In this document: positions 15,461 through 27,490 of the stretch, piece by piece
How the letters are laid out: every line of letters starts with the position of its first letter
Numbering within the stretch: the stretch's first letter is position 1
Assembly (NCBI GenBank): GCA_012295275.1
Contig: CM022670.1
Location: 14,659,862 to 14,723,861, forward strand
DNA from: Chrysomallon squamiferum
Taxonomy: Eukaryota; Mollusca; Gastropoda; Neomphalida; Peltospiridae
Direction: 5' to 3'
DNA length: 64,000 nucleotides
The notes under the pieces: model-generated
The model's database searches: none
Told to the model about the DNA's origin: nothing
What the model saw: the letters and a program-made list of their open reading frames with translations, nothing else
Translations under genes and position numbers: made by a program

Positions 15461-18400
15461 TCAGTTCTGAGATGTAGGACAGTTTGCATACACCGAAGAA
15501 GATTCCAGATGGAGGAAAGCCAAGTTGCAAAACAAAACGAAGTCATCCTGTAAGAAAGATAAAGCAGCGTTATTTTTGCAAATCTGTTTATCGACATCTT
15601 CGGACTTTTGTATATGTTAATTCTTATGATGATAGATCAAATATTGTAATCCGAAAATTAATATAACATAAAATCCTGATATTCAAAGTAGATATATTTA
15701 TTTAATTATTTATTTATTATTCTTGTTCTTATCATAATTGGTGTTAGTTGTTGTTGTAATAGTAGTAGAGTTAAGAAGGTTTTTACATTATATAAATCAA
15801 AATATTAGGAATAGCAATAAGTGACAAGCTTTAGTAACCTTGGTAGAAAGGTGATCTGTATTTTATAAATGTCATTTATAAGTCACTACGGATTTTTACC
15901 TTGGTAAATGTAACATTAGGAAGTATTGTTTGCAATCTTCTAATGTTGTTGAAGATCTCAACTTCTGTGTCGAGTTTAGTACCAAACAGAATGTTGTTTG
16001 CTATGCACAGCGTTATTACATTCTTAGCTTCACGTTCTCTGAAACAAACAAGCAAAATTAATAAATAAATATAAATAATCACATGGACACAGATAAAGGC
16101 ATCAGCATTTTTCTTAAAATATATTAGACAATGAAACAGTACAGAAACTAACACTTACCTGTATACAAAACTGACAGGATGAAACTTCTCTTTTTGCTGT
16201 AGTTTTTCACTGATTGTTGTCAGACAGGTTATCAGTGTTACAGAATCAGTGGTTGGCAACCATCCTTGTATACAGTAATGTTGTATCTCTCGTTTTTCTT
16301 TGTCACCCTGATAATTTAAAACGAAAAATAAAATAAACAATGAAAACTAAACACTATTTTATGGGTTTTTCAATCAACAGTATTCATGAATTTCTCAGTC
16401 TGATAGAGATAATAAACAAAACTGTTGATGTATTTTTAAGAATGGTTATAAACGAAATTTAAATAATATATGAACAATATTTACCTTTGTTTGCTATTGA
16501 TAATATGTAAAAGAATATGTACGTGAGTCTCACATCAAATTTACATGTGTCTGTCGTACATGATAAACAATATAATAAAACCTTTCTGACATTGATAATA
16601 AACAATATTTTTTTTGTTAAATGTATCAGAATTGTTTGCATATATCTGATATAGATGTTAACAACATTTACGTGTGTCTGATATAGACAGTAAAGAATAT
16701 TTACGTGTGTTTGATACAGCTAGTAAACAATGTTTACCTCTGTATCATGTAGAGAGTAAGCAGTATTTACGTCTTTCTAATATAAATAGTAAAACAATAT
16801 TAACGTATATCAGATGTTGAACGTAAATAATATTTACGTCTCCTTGGTGTAGAGAGTAAATAATATTTACGTCTGTCTGATGCAGAGTAAACAATATTTA
16901 CTCGCGTCTCGTATAAATAGTAAATAGTTTTTAATTTTGTTTAATATAAACAGTAAAACAGTATTAACGCCTATCTGATATAGAGATTAAATACTATTTA
17001 CGCGTATCTCTATTTGCAGTGTGTTTTCCGTTATCTTGTGTGTCACTGAAGTCTGGTGAAGAGTTGTCACTGTGACTTTTCCATGAAGGAATCAAGCCTA
17101 CACAAGTCTGAAAATGCAGATTTTTAATATTACATACAAGTAATAATAATATAAATAAAACTGAATAATGTATAAGAAATGTCCAGTATTATATTCAGAA
17201 ACAGAATTAAGATTCACAATTGATTTATAATATTACCTAAAAACGTTGTATATAAATTGTTAATTGTGTAGCAGATATAAATAAAAAAGATAGTGTTTGA
17301 GACAATGAAATGAAAAATGATAGAAATATTCAAGACAGTAAATTTAACAAATATTATATATAATAATAAACATACAATGCTAATAACAGAGCAAGTTTTA
17401 GTATATTTTATAAAATGTTATATACGGCTGATGAAGACTGACGTGTTGTATAGTTTGGACAAATGCTCTGCTTACCTCATTATCAAAGGTAATGACGGTG
17501 TACGAATCATTTTCTAACACAAGCTTCCAGAAACTTTCTTCAGTGCCTTTCACTCGGGGTATCAGCAAATAGCCTAGTTTTGATACTTTAGACTAAAAAT
17601 CAAACATTTTTATTAAAGATGTACCTTTTAGATTGAATGGCAACATTTTGGTGTTTTTGTCCATGTATAATGACTTTAATACGTATCTTTTCCTTTTATT
17701 ATGTTTCTTGCTACATATTAACTTTTCATACCCTATCTCCAAATCATGTTTACTCTCTAACTATATTTAGGGTATCCTTTACAGTTTTTAAAACTGTTGT
17801 TTCTTTACTGAATTTATCTTATCATTGATGATCTATCTTTCCATTTTACTTCCACCGATCCAATCATCTACCATTTGCCCAGCCTTCAATCCATTCATCC
17901 GTCATTCACTCTTCTATCCATCATTTATTCCATCCACCCATCCATCATTCATTCCATCATGCATCTATCCATTCATACATCCATAACAACACACAGACGG
18001 ACACACAGACACACATGCATACATTTATAGCAAAAGGTATTGAGATTATTCAAAACAATGAGATTTTTCACATGATTTGTGTCCAGAAATTCTTCGGTAT
18101 GTATGTTCATTTTCGCTATGATATTTTCAGCCACTTTTTCATCTTTGCATGTACCATTTGCTTTTGCTTCCGTCATTTAATTCTCGATTGCATTAGACGT
18201 TCTTGTATCCACCAATCATTCATTAAATTTAACACTTATCATAATTTTAGCTTAACCATTATCTGATAAAAATGCCAAAATGTTTACATCGAATAACACA
18301 AATCAAAATAGTGCAATTCTGTTCAAAACGTAGGACGTGAGGAAACAATAGTTTAATCAGTTTAGTAACACACTGAGAGAAAACTCACAGGCAGACAGAG

Positions 18401-18620
18401 GGCATAAAAATCTTGTCTTCCATCAATCCACACCTTGTTCGTTAGCAGTCTCTGTGAAATAAATAAATTAATACAATCTTTACTTATGATTTTATGTTAG
18501 GAAGTACTGGCTTATGTCAGGTATGTCACAAGAAAATGAAAATTACTACTGCATTATTACTGCCATTATTTTGCTTCTTCTTCTCCTTCTTCTTCTCATT
18601 ATTATTATTATTATTATTAT

Positions 18621-18658
<38 letters not shown>

Positions 18659-20369
18659 TTGTTGTTGTTTTTGTTGTTGTTCTTGTAGTTGTTATAATTA
18701 TTATAAAAAGTACCTGTGTTCTCAGTTTTATCTGGTGACGCCGTTTTCTGAAAGAATATAAAGAGCATGAAATGTTCTTACCGAATTATACACTGAAGTT
18801 ATTTTATTTAATAATGTTCAGTTCGTACACATAAAGAAAGTAACATAGATATAAAACATCCATAATTACAGCTTTGTTAATAACGCATTTCATATTTTGT
18901 ATTATCTAATCGAAACAATGTTTTATAGTACATTATGTAGTATCCAAAAGGTCACAAGTATGTAACATTAAACTATTTGTTTGATATCAATATATTTTAT
19001 AAAGTGTTTCAAAATAAATTTATTTAGGAACAATATAGAAAACCAGTACTTGGTTTACTATTGACAAATCTCACTAAACCATTAATATCCATATCACACC
19101 GTTTTACTGTTGTTTCTGTGTTTATTTAATGAATCTGAGGTAATCGAAACAATATTTTATTTGAATTGATATTACTAAAGAGCTACCTGGTTCACACATT
19201 TCTTTGTCACGATTTAAGGAATTATAACTATATCATAATGAAATTTAGTTTGTACTTACTAGAGCTAGTTCGTCCAACGTTTTCTTTCCCATGACGAGAG
19301 AAGTTTTCTGTTGTTGATATTTAAGGTAAAACTCTGCGTTGTCCATGCTTGTGTCACCGTACGTGGCCATCTCAAGTAGAGCGACAAACAACATTTCATA
19401 CTGCTCCTGTAATTAATTTATAACAGTAATAAGTTTACCTTTTTAAAGTGTTAATATATTGCTAACTGTACCTAGTTAATATAGAAATAAGTTTACCTCG
19501 GTTTGAACTAGACCTTTACGCTGATCTCTCAGTCGAGTGATGACCTTGAAGACATCGACTTTTCCTGTAGCCTCCATCTCGTCCAGTAGAATGTCCAGGG
19601 CAATGAACGTTCCAGTTCGTCCAACTCCAGCACTGAAATCATGTAGTTATTAGTATTCATAACTTACGAAATATCAAATATCTTCATTTTAAATACAACA
19701 TCAATATAAACGTCTTTAATGGTCTACATATAATCAGTAGAAGTTACCTACCTGCAGTGTACAAGAACAGGACCAGGAAGTGTAGATTTTGACTTGCGCA
19801 CTTGATACAGAAATTCTGTGAAGTCAGAAACATTGGGGATTCCATGATCTGGCCAGGTAATGAAGTGAAACTGTTGAAAGGTTTCAGTTTTTCCAGTCTA
19901 AAATGACAAAGAAAAGAAAAGATCTCGAAAACTGATTTATTTAATTATTTATATTTATTACGTTATTTATTTATTTATTTTATAGAACTCAGGCCTATAT
20001 ATTGTTCTTATGATTTGTAAGTAATGAATGTCTTTCCAGTCCGAGATAAATTAATACAGTTCTTTTCACCTTCATCCTCCACCCCTAAAAAACAAAATAA
20101 CCCAGGACTGTTCTAAATATTTTTAAAAATATAATCAACTAAAAAAGAATAGCAGCAATAACGAACGCATAAATTTACAAACTTAATTATTTCACCTTTC
20201 TGTGTGTCACAGACATTTTCCTAATCACAAAGTCACATTTCTCTAGTTTTTCTGTGACAACAACTGTGAATGGTCCTATAGTCTTCATCTCTTCATCTGA
20301 CCAATACGCTTCACATTTTACCTTAAAAGAATAAGAATAATAATAATAGTAATAATAATAATAATAATC

Positions 20370-20412
<43 letters not shown>

Positions 20413-20556
20413 TATAAATATATAAATATATAAATAAGTATCGTTGGAACTGCGCTATAACGATCTGAACTAAATTAAACCTCGATGATGATAACAAGAA
20501 GATGAGAGACATGAACAAAAAATATCATAAAACTGATGACAGAGGAAATAGTGGTC

Positions 20557-20603
<47 letters not shown>

Positions 20604-23536
20604 TATTTATATATTTATTTATTTATTTTAATGTTTTTAAATGTTTTACTAGAGGCAGGAATAAGACTGGGGAACTAGAGAACTGATTTAGTCATCTTGT
20701 GCTCATTTATAAAGAAAGTACCTTGGTGTCTTCCACGAGATTACAAAGCATAATAATTTTACTACATTTCTTCTCCCACAGCATTCTCCAGAAATCTCTT
20801 AATGTCTTCTTGTTTGGAGCTGAAATTAAAATAAAAATCAATTTCATAGCTGATATCGATGATGTGTGGTAAATATATAAAACATTTTTCGGTAGAACGT
20901 AGTTAAAGCCGTATATAAAATAATGGTTTGATTTACCTTGAGCTGCAATAAAATAATCCTTTTCTTCATAAGCCTGCAATAGAATACATTTTCATTGAGT
21001 AACATTATTTAATCATTGCTAGGTTTGTAGATATTAATGAGTTAACTTTAATACATACATAGATACGTATATTTATATATGTGTGTATGTGTCTGTGTGT
21101 GTATAAATGTATGTATGTCTGTGTGTGTATATATATGTATGTATGTATATATGTACATTATTTATTATTAACAACTGAAATACATATCTGACTATTGTGT
21201 TTTGAACACTGAAATGCAATACTCCTCTTTTTTGTCTGATATTTATACGCCAATGAATTAAATAATGTAATCATTTAGTAATCATTATGGTCGACATATT
21301 ATAGTTAACAGTGTATATATCATAAAGCCATGAGGTTATGTTCCTGAAAACATTTTTGAAATTATTTGTATGTGAATGAAATATGGTTCATGTCTCTGTG
21401 TATCATATGGAACTGAAATTATATAGTTTAAAGTATAATTTATGTACTTCTGATACTAAATAACTGGCAGTATTTACTGTTATATATTTTGTATTGTAGT
21501 TAAGAAACAGCAAAGACTTACATCAACGAGGCTGGCGTTGATATAATCAGAATGTGCTACATCTGGCAGCATCGTTAAAACAATTCGATTCTTGTCATCT
21601 TCAAAACACATTACAATGAGAAGTAGTTTGAAGTTTCAGCATTAGAGATATTTTATATACGGTGTATATCAAATGTATATTAATGTAATTGACATCATCA
21701 TTATTTTTATTTAAATAATAATGAAAACGGCTGCCGTATAAAATATTGTCCTGGAACAGTCAACATGAATATTTTAACACAGAAATTCACTCTAATATGA
21801 CAACCTGAAAAACCACTTTCTGAGAAAAAAAAATCTGGAGACATTTCAGATAGAGGAATTTGTGAAATAATAAAAATGTATAAAATGAAAACAATATACT
21901 GACCAGAAAAATTATTTCAGTCACGGGCTAATTTTTAATGTCACTGCCAGTGAAATTCTAAAAAGATTGTTTTAATACGCTCACTTACATGGATAGTAGC
22001 CTTTGAATCGATTCTTTTCTTTGTTTTCTGGCACCTGAGATTCTTTGTATGACGATGTGAATCCGTTGTCCATTTTCTGGAAGTGAAAATAAAAACAAAA
22101 TTATAATATTCTGACATAACTAGAGAAACTTAGCCTCATAATAAAAAATAAAATAGACGTAAGAACCATCATCATAATTAATATTTTGGTGATGGTGATA
22201 ATGGAAAAAAAAGACGAAGAAGAACAACAGCAGCAGCAACAACAATAATAATAATATAATAATAATAATACGAATAAGAAGAAGAAGAAGAAGAAGAAAA
22301 AGAAGAAGAAGAAGAAGAAGAAGAAAGAAGAAGAATAAGTAAAAGAAGAAGAAAAGAAGAAGAATGAAAAATAGAAAAATTAGGAGAATAGTTGTCACTA
22401 CAACAACAAAAACAACAACGATAACAGTAATAATAATAATAGAAACAGAAGAAGAAGAAGGGGAAGAAGAAGAAATAGAAAAAAGAATAAAAACAAGAAG
22501 AGGAAAACGAAGAGGAAGAAAGGGAATATTTAGAAGATAAGCTTAATTCCACACACCTTGAATTCTGATTCAAATCCTCTTGGTTGTCTTCTGATTTTCT
22601 GAATGACTGTGCAAAGTTCACTGACCAGCACTTCACCCTCATGCAGTTGGACGTCAGAGACGTTGTAGTAAACTGATGCTGCTGTTTCAACTTCTTGTTC
22701 ATCTATCTCTTCTACTGGAGAATTAATAGTCAACGTAACTTCACAGTCTTCTTCCTTTTCTCTGTCATCCTCTGTTCCTTCTGGAGACTGTCGAGTTGGT
22801 AAATCGACATCGACAAATTCGTAAGGATAATCTATACCGTACAAATAAACCAAATAAATTGTTAGAGGAGATAAATTTTAAATTGAAAGACAAAAGAAAG
22901 AAAGAAAACCCAAAAGTTTTAGAGAAGAAGACATCAGCATTTTGAAATAAACAGAAAGAAAGAAAAAGAGGAAAAAGACACAATAAAGAAAAACTTCTAC
23001 TACAGAATTTATCAAGAGGTTAGTTATCTCGAAGATTCTTCTTCTTGCAGTTCGTCCAGCCAGAAGTAAAGATGTTATGTTTTCTCCGTACATTCTATAT
23101 GCAACTGCTTATAAAAGAGTCCTTGCAGTTTGTTGCTAATTAGTTGCTAGTAGTTCATTATAATATGGAATGTGTTTCCTTTTGTATGAATATTATTTTA
23201 CAATAAAATATGAGAGGAATCATTTGAGTACAGAAATTTCTTTCTTTCTTTATTTATTTATTTATCGGAGGGTTAAGTGCTTATTCAACCGAAAGATAAT
23301 TAAAGTTATTACACAGTTGATTCTTACCAGTCTCATTTCTACTTTTATTCTGTTTCGAATTCCACTTCACTTGATTTGAATCTTCGGTTTTCTCTTTAGT
23401 AGACATTCGACGTCGTCTTAACAGAGAAAAAAAGAAATTTTAAACATAGTTTTCAGTTTGATGTAAATCCTGTTTATAAAATAATATGCATATATACATA
23501 ATGCTTCAGAGATCACGAACAATTTGTACTTTGCAC

Positions 23537-23587
<51 letters not shown>

Positions 23588-25647
23588 CATATATATACAT
23601 ATATATATATAAATCGCTACGCATGTATCATTTACCTATGCACGTTTGTAGGTATATGTGTGTGTGTGAATTTATGAACCAGACAAATTAGCCACAAAAA
23701 TGTATGTAATTTCTAATTGGTAACAAAGTAAAATAATATGATGCAGATACCTCATTAATACAATTATCAGAACAAGCACAACTACAATGACTACAGCAAC
23801 ACCGATGATACTTCCAGTAATTATGAAAGTTTGTTGTTCAGATTCAGAAATTCCTTGAGAAAATATTAAGAGAGATTATAATAAAATACAATACAAATAT
23901 GGACGAAATATCATATGGTTATATGTTATAAATTTACTACAAAAATAAAACAGAAAATCGTTTAAAATATATTACGAGATAAACGACTACACAATAGTCA
24001 TCTGAAACTAAACAAGTTAAACTTCTTCAGAATTTTTTTAACGAAATGTAAAATGACTTTTACTAAAAGGAAATTTAATTCATATCAATTCATAATATAT
24101 CGAAGTAATAAAACATAATTTAAATTTGTTCATGGAACATGAAATTGTAAATAAATAAAATGCTAATAAACACATTATTTCAAGAAAACAAGATTACTTA
24201 CTTTGTGTACAGAAATCCCCCACAAAGCCATGAATACAACCATTTGTACAGTTTCCAGAAACAAAGTGACATGTTTTGTTTTTACAATTACCACACACAG
24301 ATTTACAGTCGTGTCCATATTTCCCATGCTCACATTCTAAAACAGAATAGGAAAGATTTCAATATGAAAATGTAATTTCCAACACAGCAGGTAAACGTGC
24401 ACATATAGTTTCACACGAAACGTATACATTAATGCAGGAAGCAGTCCACTTTGGCTGAAATATTGAGACATCCATACACATAGACATACATACATACATT
24501 CATACATTTATACATACATACGCACATACATACACATGCATACATATATACAAACATATATGCATGCATGAATACATACACATACAAATGCTGATTTCAT
24601 TCATTTATTGTTATTTTAGGTGAACAATTTATGAACAATGTGTGAATAATCTATGTTCAAGAAAATAAAAGCACACAGCAATTGGACGTCGGATTGAACA
24701 GAAACTTGCTCGGTCCCAATCACGACAGATGTCATGCATATTTAGTTCTAACCATTGAACCAAATCCAAGTTGAAACAGTTTTTAAAATGAGAGAACATA
24801 ACCTCTAATAATACAAATAAGTTAAACAAATATATTCACTTTGTTCACACAAAAGTCCCTGGAAGCCATCTTTACAACCTTCTGTACAATTTCCAGAAAT
24901 AAAATCACACGTTTCTGTTTTACACTGACCACACGTAGAATTACAGTCAAATCCGTATTTTCCAGATCTGCATTCTAGTCATATTTATTTCATAATTTGT
25001 TATTTATATCAAAATATGCATACATACATACATACACGCATATCAGTTACGTATATTTGATTCTTGCATTTGTCTAGTATGTTTTCTATTATATTTTTTA
25101 TTTTGTTTTACTACTACTATTACCATTCCAGAAACAACGTGAGACATTTTGTTTTCACAATTACCACATATATATATAATTTCTCGCGCAATACATACAT
25201 TAATGTAGGAAGCAGTCAACTTTGGCTGATATATATATATAGACACATATAAACAAACGCAGACACATAGAGACATATATATATATGCATGCATACATAC
25301 ATAAATACATACATACATGCATACATTCATACATATATACACACATACATACATGCAAATATATATGCATGCATACATACATACATACATACACGTACAT
25401 ACATACATACATACACACACACATATATACATACATATATGCATGCATACATACAAACATACATACATAAATACATAAAGAGAAACGCGTAGCTTACTTT
25501 GAGTACAGTCTAGCTTAAGCCATCCAGGGAGACATCCACCAAGACAGGACCCAGTCTGTGTATCACACTGAACGGATGAATTAACACATTGTCGATTCTC
25601 ACAACGATTTTTACAGTCAGCGCCAAAAGTTACATTCTGTTTACATG
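15461..25647 (-). CDS. Receptor-type protein tyrosine phosphatase with EGF-like ectodomain, 5' end missing
   Basis: This encodes a single-pass receptor that removes phosphate from phosphotyrosine on cytoplasmic substrates. Exons found are EGF-like 25647-25498, 24974-24840 and 24336-24202; transmembrane 23853-23751; juxtamembrane 23416-23328 and 22831-22557; D1 22076-21989, 21598-21522, 20973-20937, 20819-20722, 20321-20196, 19897-19752, 19632-19497 and 19406-19260; linker and D2 18792-18782, 18747-18714, 18451-18389, 17592-17476, 17107-17002, 16307-16159, 16038-15900 and 15547-15461 (TGA). Phases join throughout except between 17002 and 16307, where one exon seems to be missing. D1 is intact and D2 is catalytically dead. 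The EGF-like exons are 1-1 phase and resemble MEGF/laminin-type modules. No signal peptide exon is visible; it may be in the assembly gap or in 25.9-30 kb. The ligand is unknown. Confidence 0.9.
16480..17001. repeat. Decayed minisatellite (about 33 bp) starting at a splice donor
   Basis: Read on the minus strand, about 15 irregular units begin GTAAATATTGTTTAC and end near TATATCAGACAGAC. The first unit starts exactly at the donor (gtaaat) of the exon 17107-17002. Most units thus contain an acceptor-like TATATCAG, about six bases and a donor-like GTAAAT. The array fills the intron in which the phosphatase model needs one more exon. Confidence 0.7.
18598..18658. repeat. (TTA)n-(GTA)n microsatellite
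   Basis: Compound trinucleotide repeat in a phosphatase intron, between the exons at 18747-18714 and 18451-18389. ORFs over it are artefacts. Confidence 0.9.
18782..18792 (-). other. Candidate 11-nt microexon of the receptor phosphatase
   Basis: Minus strand: a pyrimidine-containing acceptor ending acttcag, then TGTATAATTCG, then gtaagaac. The preceding exon ends in phase 0 and the next exon (18747-18714, 34 nt) is open to the following exon only if entered in phase 2. An 11-nt insert converts 0 to 2 exactly, giving CIIRKRRHQIKLRTQ at the D1-D2 junction. There is no conservation or transcript evidence here. Confidence 0.5.
19260..22076 (-). other. D1 catalytic phosphatase domain exons
   Basis: All key elements are present: the KNR-type phosphotyrosine loop region (NRFKGYYPYDKNRIVLTM), DYINASLVD, the FWRMLWEKK helix, the WPD loop (ITWPDHGIP, general acid Asp), the signature loop VHCSAGVGRTGT with nucleophilic Cys and Arg, and the Q loop (GLVQTEEQYE). 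The signature is split by an intron inside the Ser codon after HC. This domain should be enzymatically active. Confidence 0.93.
20337..20602. repeat. (TAA)n and (TTA)n arrays in phosphatase intron
   Basis: Two trinucleotide arrays of opposite sense (about 20337-20408 and 20558-20602) flank about 150 bp of unique sequence in one intron. They could pair with each other in the transcript. Confidence 0.85.
22219..22520. repeat. (AAG)n-rich purine tract
   Basis: Imperfect AAG/AAC/AAT trinucleotides with a strong purine bias lie in the intron between the juxtamembrane exon and the first D1 exon. The minus-strand frame reads poly-Ser/Leu and is not coding. Confidence 0.8.
22557..23416 (-). other. 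Juxtamembrane exons of the receptor phosphatase
   Basis: The exon at 23416-23328 begins with a basic stop-transfer cluster (RRRMSTKEK after the membrane helix). The exon at 22831-22557 encodes an acidic stretch (TEDDREKEEDCEV, EEIDEQEVE) and tyrosines in contexts such as SVYYNVSD that could be phosphorylated. It ends just before the D1 domain. Confidence 0.85.
23538..23582. repeat. (CA)n microsatellite
   Basis: Dinucleotide repeat in the intron between the transmembrane and juxtamembrane exons. Confidence 0.9.
23751..23853 (-). other. Transmembrane exon of the receptor phosphatase
   Basis: One exon encodes a short acidic stalk (ISESEQQT) and about 25 hydrophobic residues beginning FIITGSIIGVAVVIVVV. 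It is followed across the splice by four arginines, as expected for a type I stop-transfer sequence. Confidence 0.9.
25125..25235 (-). pseudogene. Degenerate fragment of a duplicated EGF exon region
   Basis: The segment around 25125-25175 resembles 24256-24300 inside the third EGF-like exon (shared CCAGAAACAA, TTTTGTTTT and ACAATTACCACA). The segment around 25188-25225 resembles 24422-24463, downstream of that unit (shared ATACATTAATG, AGGAAGCAGTC and ACTTTGGCTGA). The copy has lost its 5' part, its acceptor and its reading frame, which runs into a TA repeat. It looks like a decayed tandem duplicate of an EGF exon unit. Confidence 0.6.
25260..25475. repeat. (CATA)n tetranucleotide tract
   Basis: Imperfect CATA/CATG repeats over about 200 bp between EGF-like exons. 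They are open in several frames and give spurious Tyr/His/Met/Cys-rich ORFs on both strands. Confidence 0.9.
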
Positions 25648-25649
25648 CT

Positions 25650-25683
<34 letters not shown>

Positions 25684-25883
25684 NNNNNNNNNNNNNNNNN
25701 NNNNNNNNNNNNNNNNNNNNNNNNNNNNNNNNNNNNNNNNNNNNNNNNNNNNNNNNNNNNNNNNNNNNNNNNNNNNNNNNNNNNNNNNNNNNNNNNNNNN
25801 NNNNNNNNNNNNNNNNNNNNNNNNNNNNNNNNNNNNNNNNNNNNNNNNNNNNNNNNNNNNNNNNNNNNNNNNNNNNNNNNNNN
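25684..25883. other. Assembly gap, 200 N
   Basis: Exactly 200 N follow directly after a (TAA)n array that abuts the acceptor of the first visible EGF-like exon. The round length suggests an arbitrary gap size, so real sequence of unknown length, possibly with ectodomain exons, may be missing. Confidence 0.98.
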
Positions 25884-26230
25884 TATTCAGAACTCATTAA
25901 AACACGGTCATGAATTCACAACAATGAAAGATAAATAGAGTCGGACATTTTTTTTTTTTTTTTTTTTTTTTTGATATTTTGCTATATTATAACACTCTTT
26001 GGCTCACACGAAACGGTCTTGAAAGTATATGCAAAATATATTAAGATTATTTATGTCGTGAATATATTTTAACTGATCTGGTAGCATGATTTCTTATGCC
26101 TGTTTCTTCTGTAATTGGTAAGCTGAAATATTCATATGAACTTATAGCTACAATCATAATCGTCTTTAAATTATTAATATTAATATTATTACTATTATTA
26201 TTATCATCATCATTGTGTTTATGATTATGC

Positions 26231-26265
<35 letters not shown>

Positions 26266-26561
26266 TCCAAAATTTTATGGTTTTTTTTTTTGTTTTTTGC
26301 TTTTCTTTTTTCTCGTAATAACTGTTTGTTCAGCACTATTACTTTAATTTTTAATTAAGTAAGCATGCCCCTGATATTGTTAAATATATATATATTATAT
26401 AATAAATATATTTATTATTCATTTCTCTCTTTATTTTAATTAATTTTACAATAAAAATTTGCATATATTATTTGATATAACTGACAGCCAATTTATCATT
26501 GAGTTTGGATGTTGCAAAATGACGAAACTTTTAATAATGGTTTAAGTTAAATCAGTCTGTT

Positions 26562-26597
<36 letters not shown>

Positions 26598-26746
26598 ATC
26601 GAAATCAATTTAATTACAAACGATAATACAAAAGAAATTACGAGAAAATACTTTTAAAACTGAATTGTTTGAATTTCCAGTTCTTGTTTTTTCATTTCTT
26701 TTTCGATTTTTCTTTATTCTTTATTATTATTACTATTATTATTACT

Positions 26747-26821
<75 letters not shown>

Positions 26822-27477
26822 AAACATAAGAAAATAGTGTTAACAATATCAGAATACACAATCTCAAAATTTTTGTAGAGCTTCGTTTGCTTATACATTA
26901 GCGTCAAATGCTCTCCGAATCCACTGCATTTGTGCTGTCGAATTTGTACGTGATTGAAAATACAAATTAAAGTGACCCTTCCCCGGTAGAAATGGATTAA
27001 ATTTTGTTTGTTTGTTTTTGTTTTGTTTTTTACTTGAGATTATTATCGAATGATGCTTACAAAACAAAAACAAACAAACAAACAAACAACAACAATAAAA
27101 CCAGAAAAAAAGTACAAATAACAACAATGGAATCGTTTGAGAAATAAAAAAGAAAACCTACACATTTTCTCTTTTTATAATGCTCATGGGTCAGTATTAG
27201 ACTGGATGTTGATTACAGAATGACACGTTACAATAATATTCAAATTAAGTCTAAGCTGACAACTAAAGGTAAAAATTAAGAATTTAAAAATTTAAAAAAA
27301 AAAAAAAAAAAAAGACCATACAAACAACAAACAAAAAAATAAATGCATTTTAAACATAACAACAATAATAATAAAAATAATAATAATAAACATAACAATA
27401 ATAATGATAATAATAAATAAAAACATGAATTTATTTTTAAGTATCCATCGGTCGTGAAAGATGCGATGGGTGACCAG

Positions 27478-27490
27478 GCGCATGCGCAAC
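27478..27490. promoter_or_regulatory. NRF-1-like motif GGCGCATGCGCAA
   Basis: The sequence matches the palindromic NRF-1/alpha-Pal core GCGCATGCGC in otherwise AT-rich DNA between two divergent genes. It may mark a promoter for one of them. No transcript evidence is available. Confidence 0.3.

Larger units (their letters stand above)
15461..18792 (-). other. D2 pseudophosphatase domain exons
   Basis: The second phosphatase domain keeps landmarks such as ESFWKLVLENDSYTVITFDN (the FWxxV region) and a GW at the WPD-loop position (CIQGWLPTTD). The signature loop reads VSFVYREREAKNVITLC, where an active domain has VHCSAGxGRTGT. The catalytic Cys, its preceding His and the invariant Arg are therefore all replaced. 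The final exon ends in a helix resembling the usual FCNLALEYL region, followed by a short tail. D2 domains of receptor phosphatases are often weak or inactive regulatory modules; this one cannot use the cysteine mechanism. Confidence 0.8.
24202..25647 (-). other. Three EGF-like ectodomain exons
   Basis: Exons 25647-25498, 24974-24840 and 24336-24202 are 150, 135 and 135 nt and all phase 1-1. Each encodes a cysteine-rich module of the type CxxGKYGxDC...C...C..GNC..GC..GF.G..C, close to MEGF/SCARF-type EGF-like repeats. The last two are clearly duplicates of each other. The CATA-rich repeat at 25260-25470 separates the first from the second. Confidence 0.85.

Noticed and set aside
22178-22702. 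174-codon minus-strand ORF extending from the juxtamembrane exon
   Set aside because: The open stretch beyond the donor at 22557 is poly-Ser/Tyr from an AAG/AAT repeat and lies in the intron; another frame matches the phosphatase.
25064-25492. Tyr/His/Met/Cys-rich ORFs on both strands near 25.1-25.5 kb
   Set aside because: They are CATA/CATG tetranucleotide repeats within a phosphatase intron. Only 25498-25647 is a real exon.
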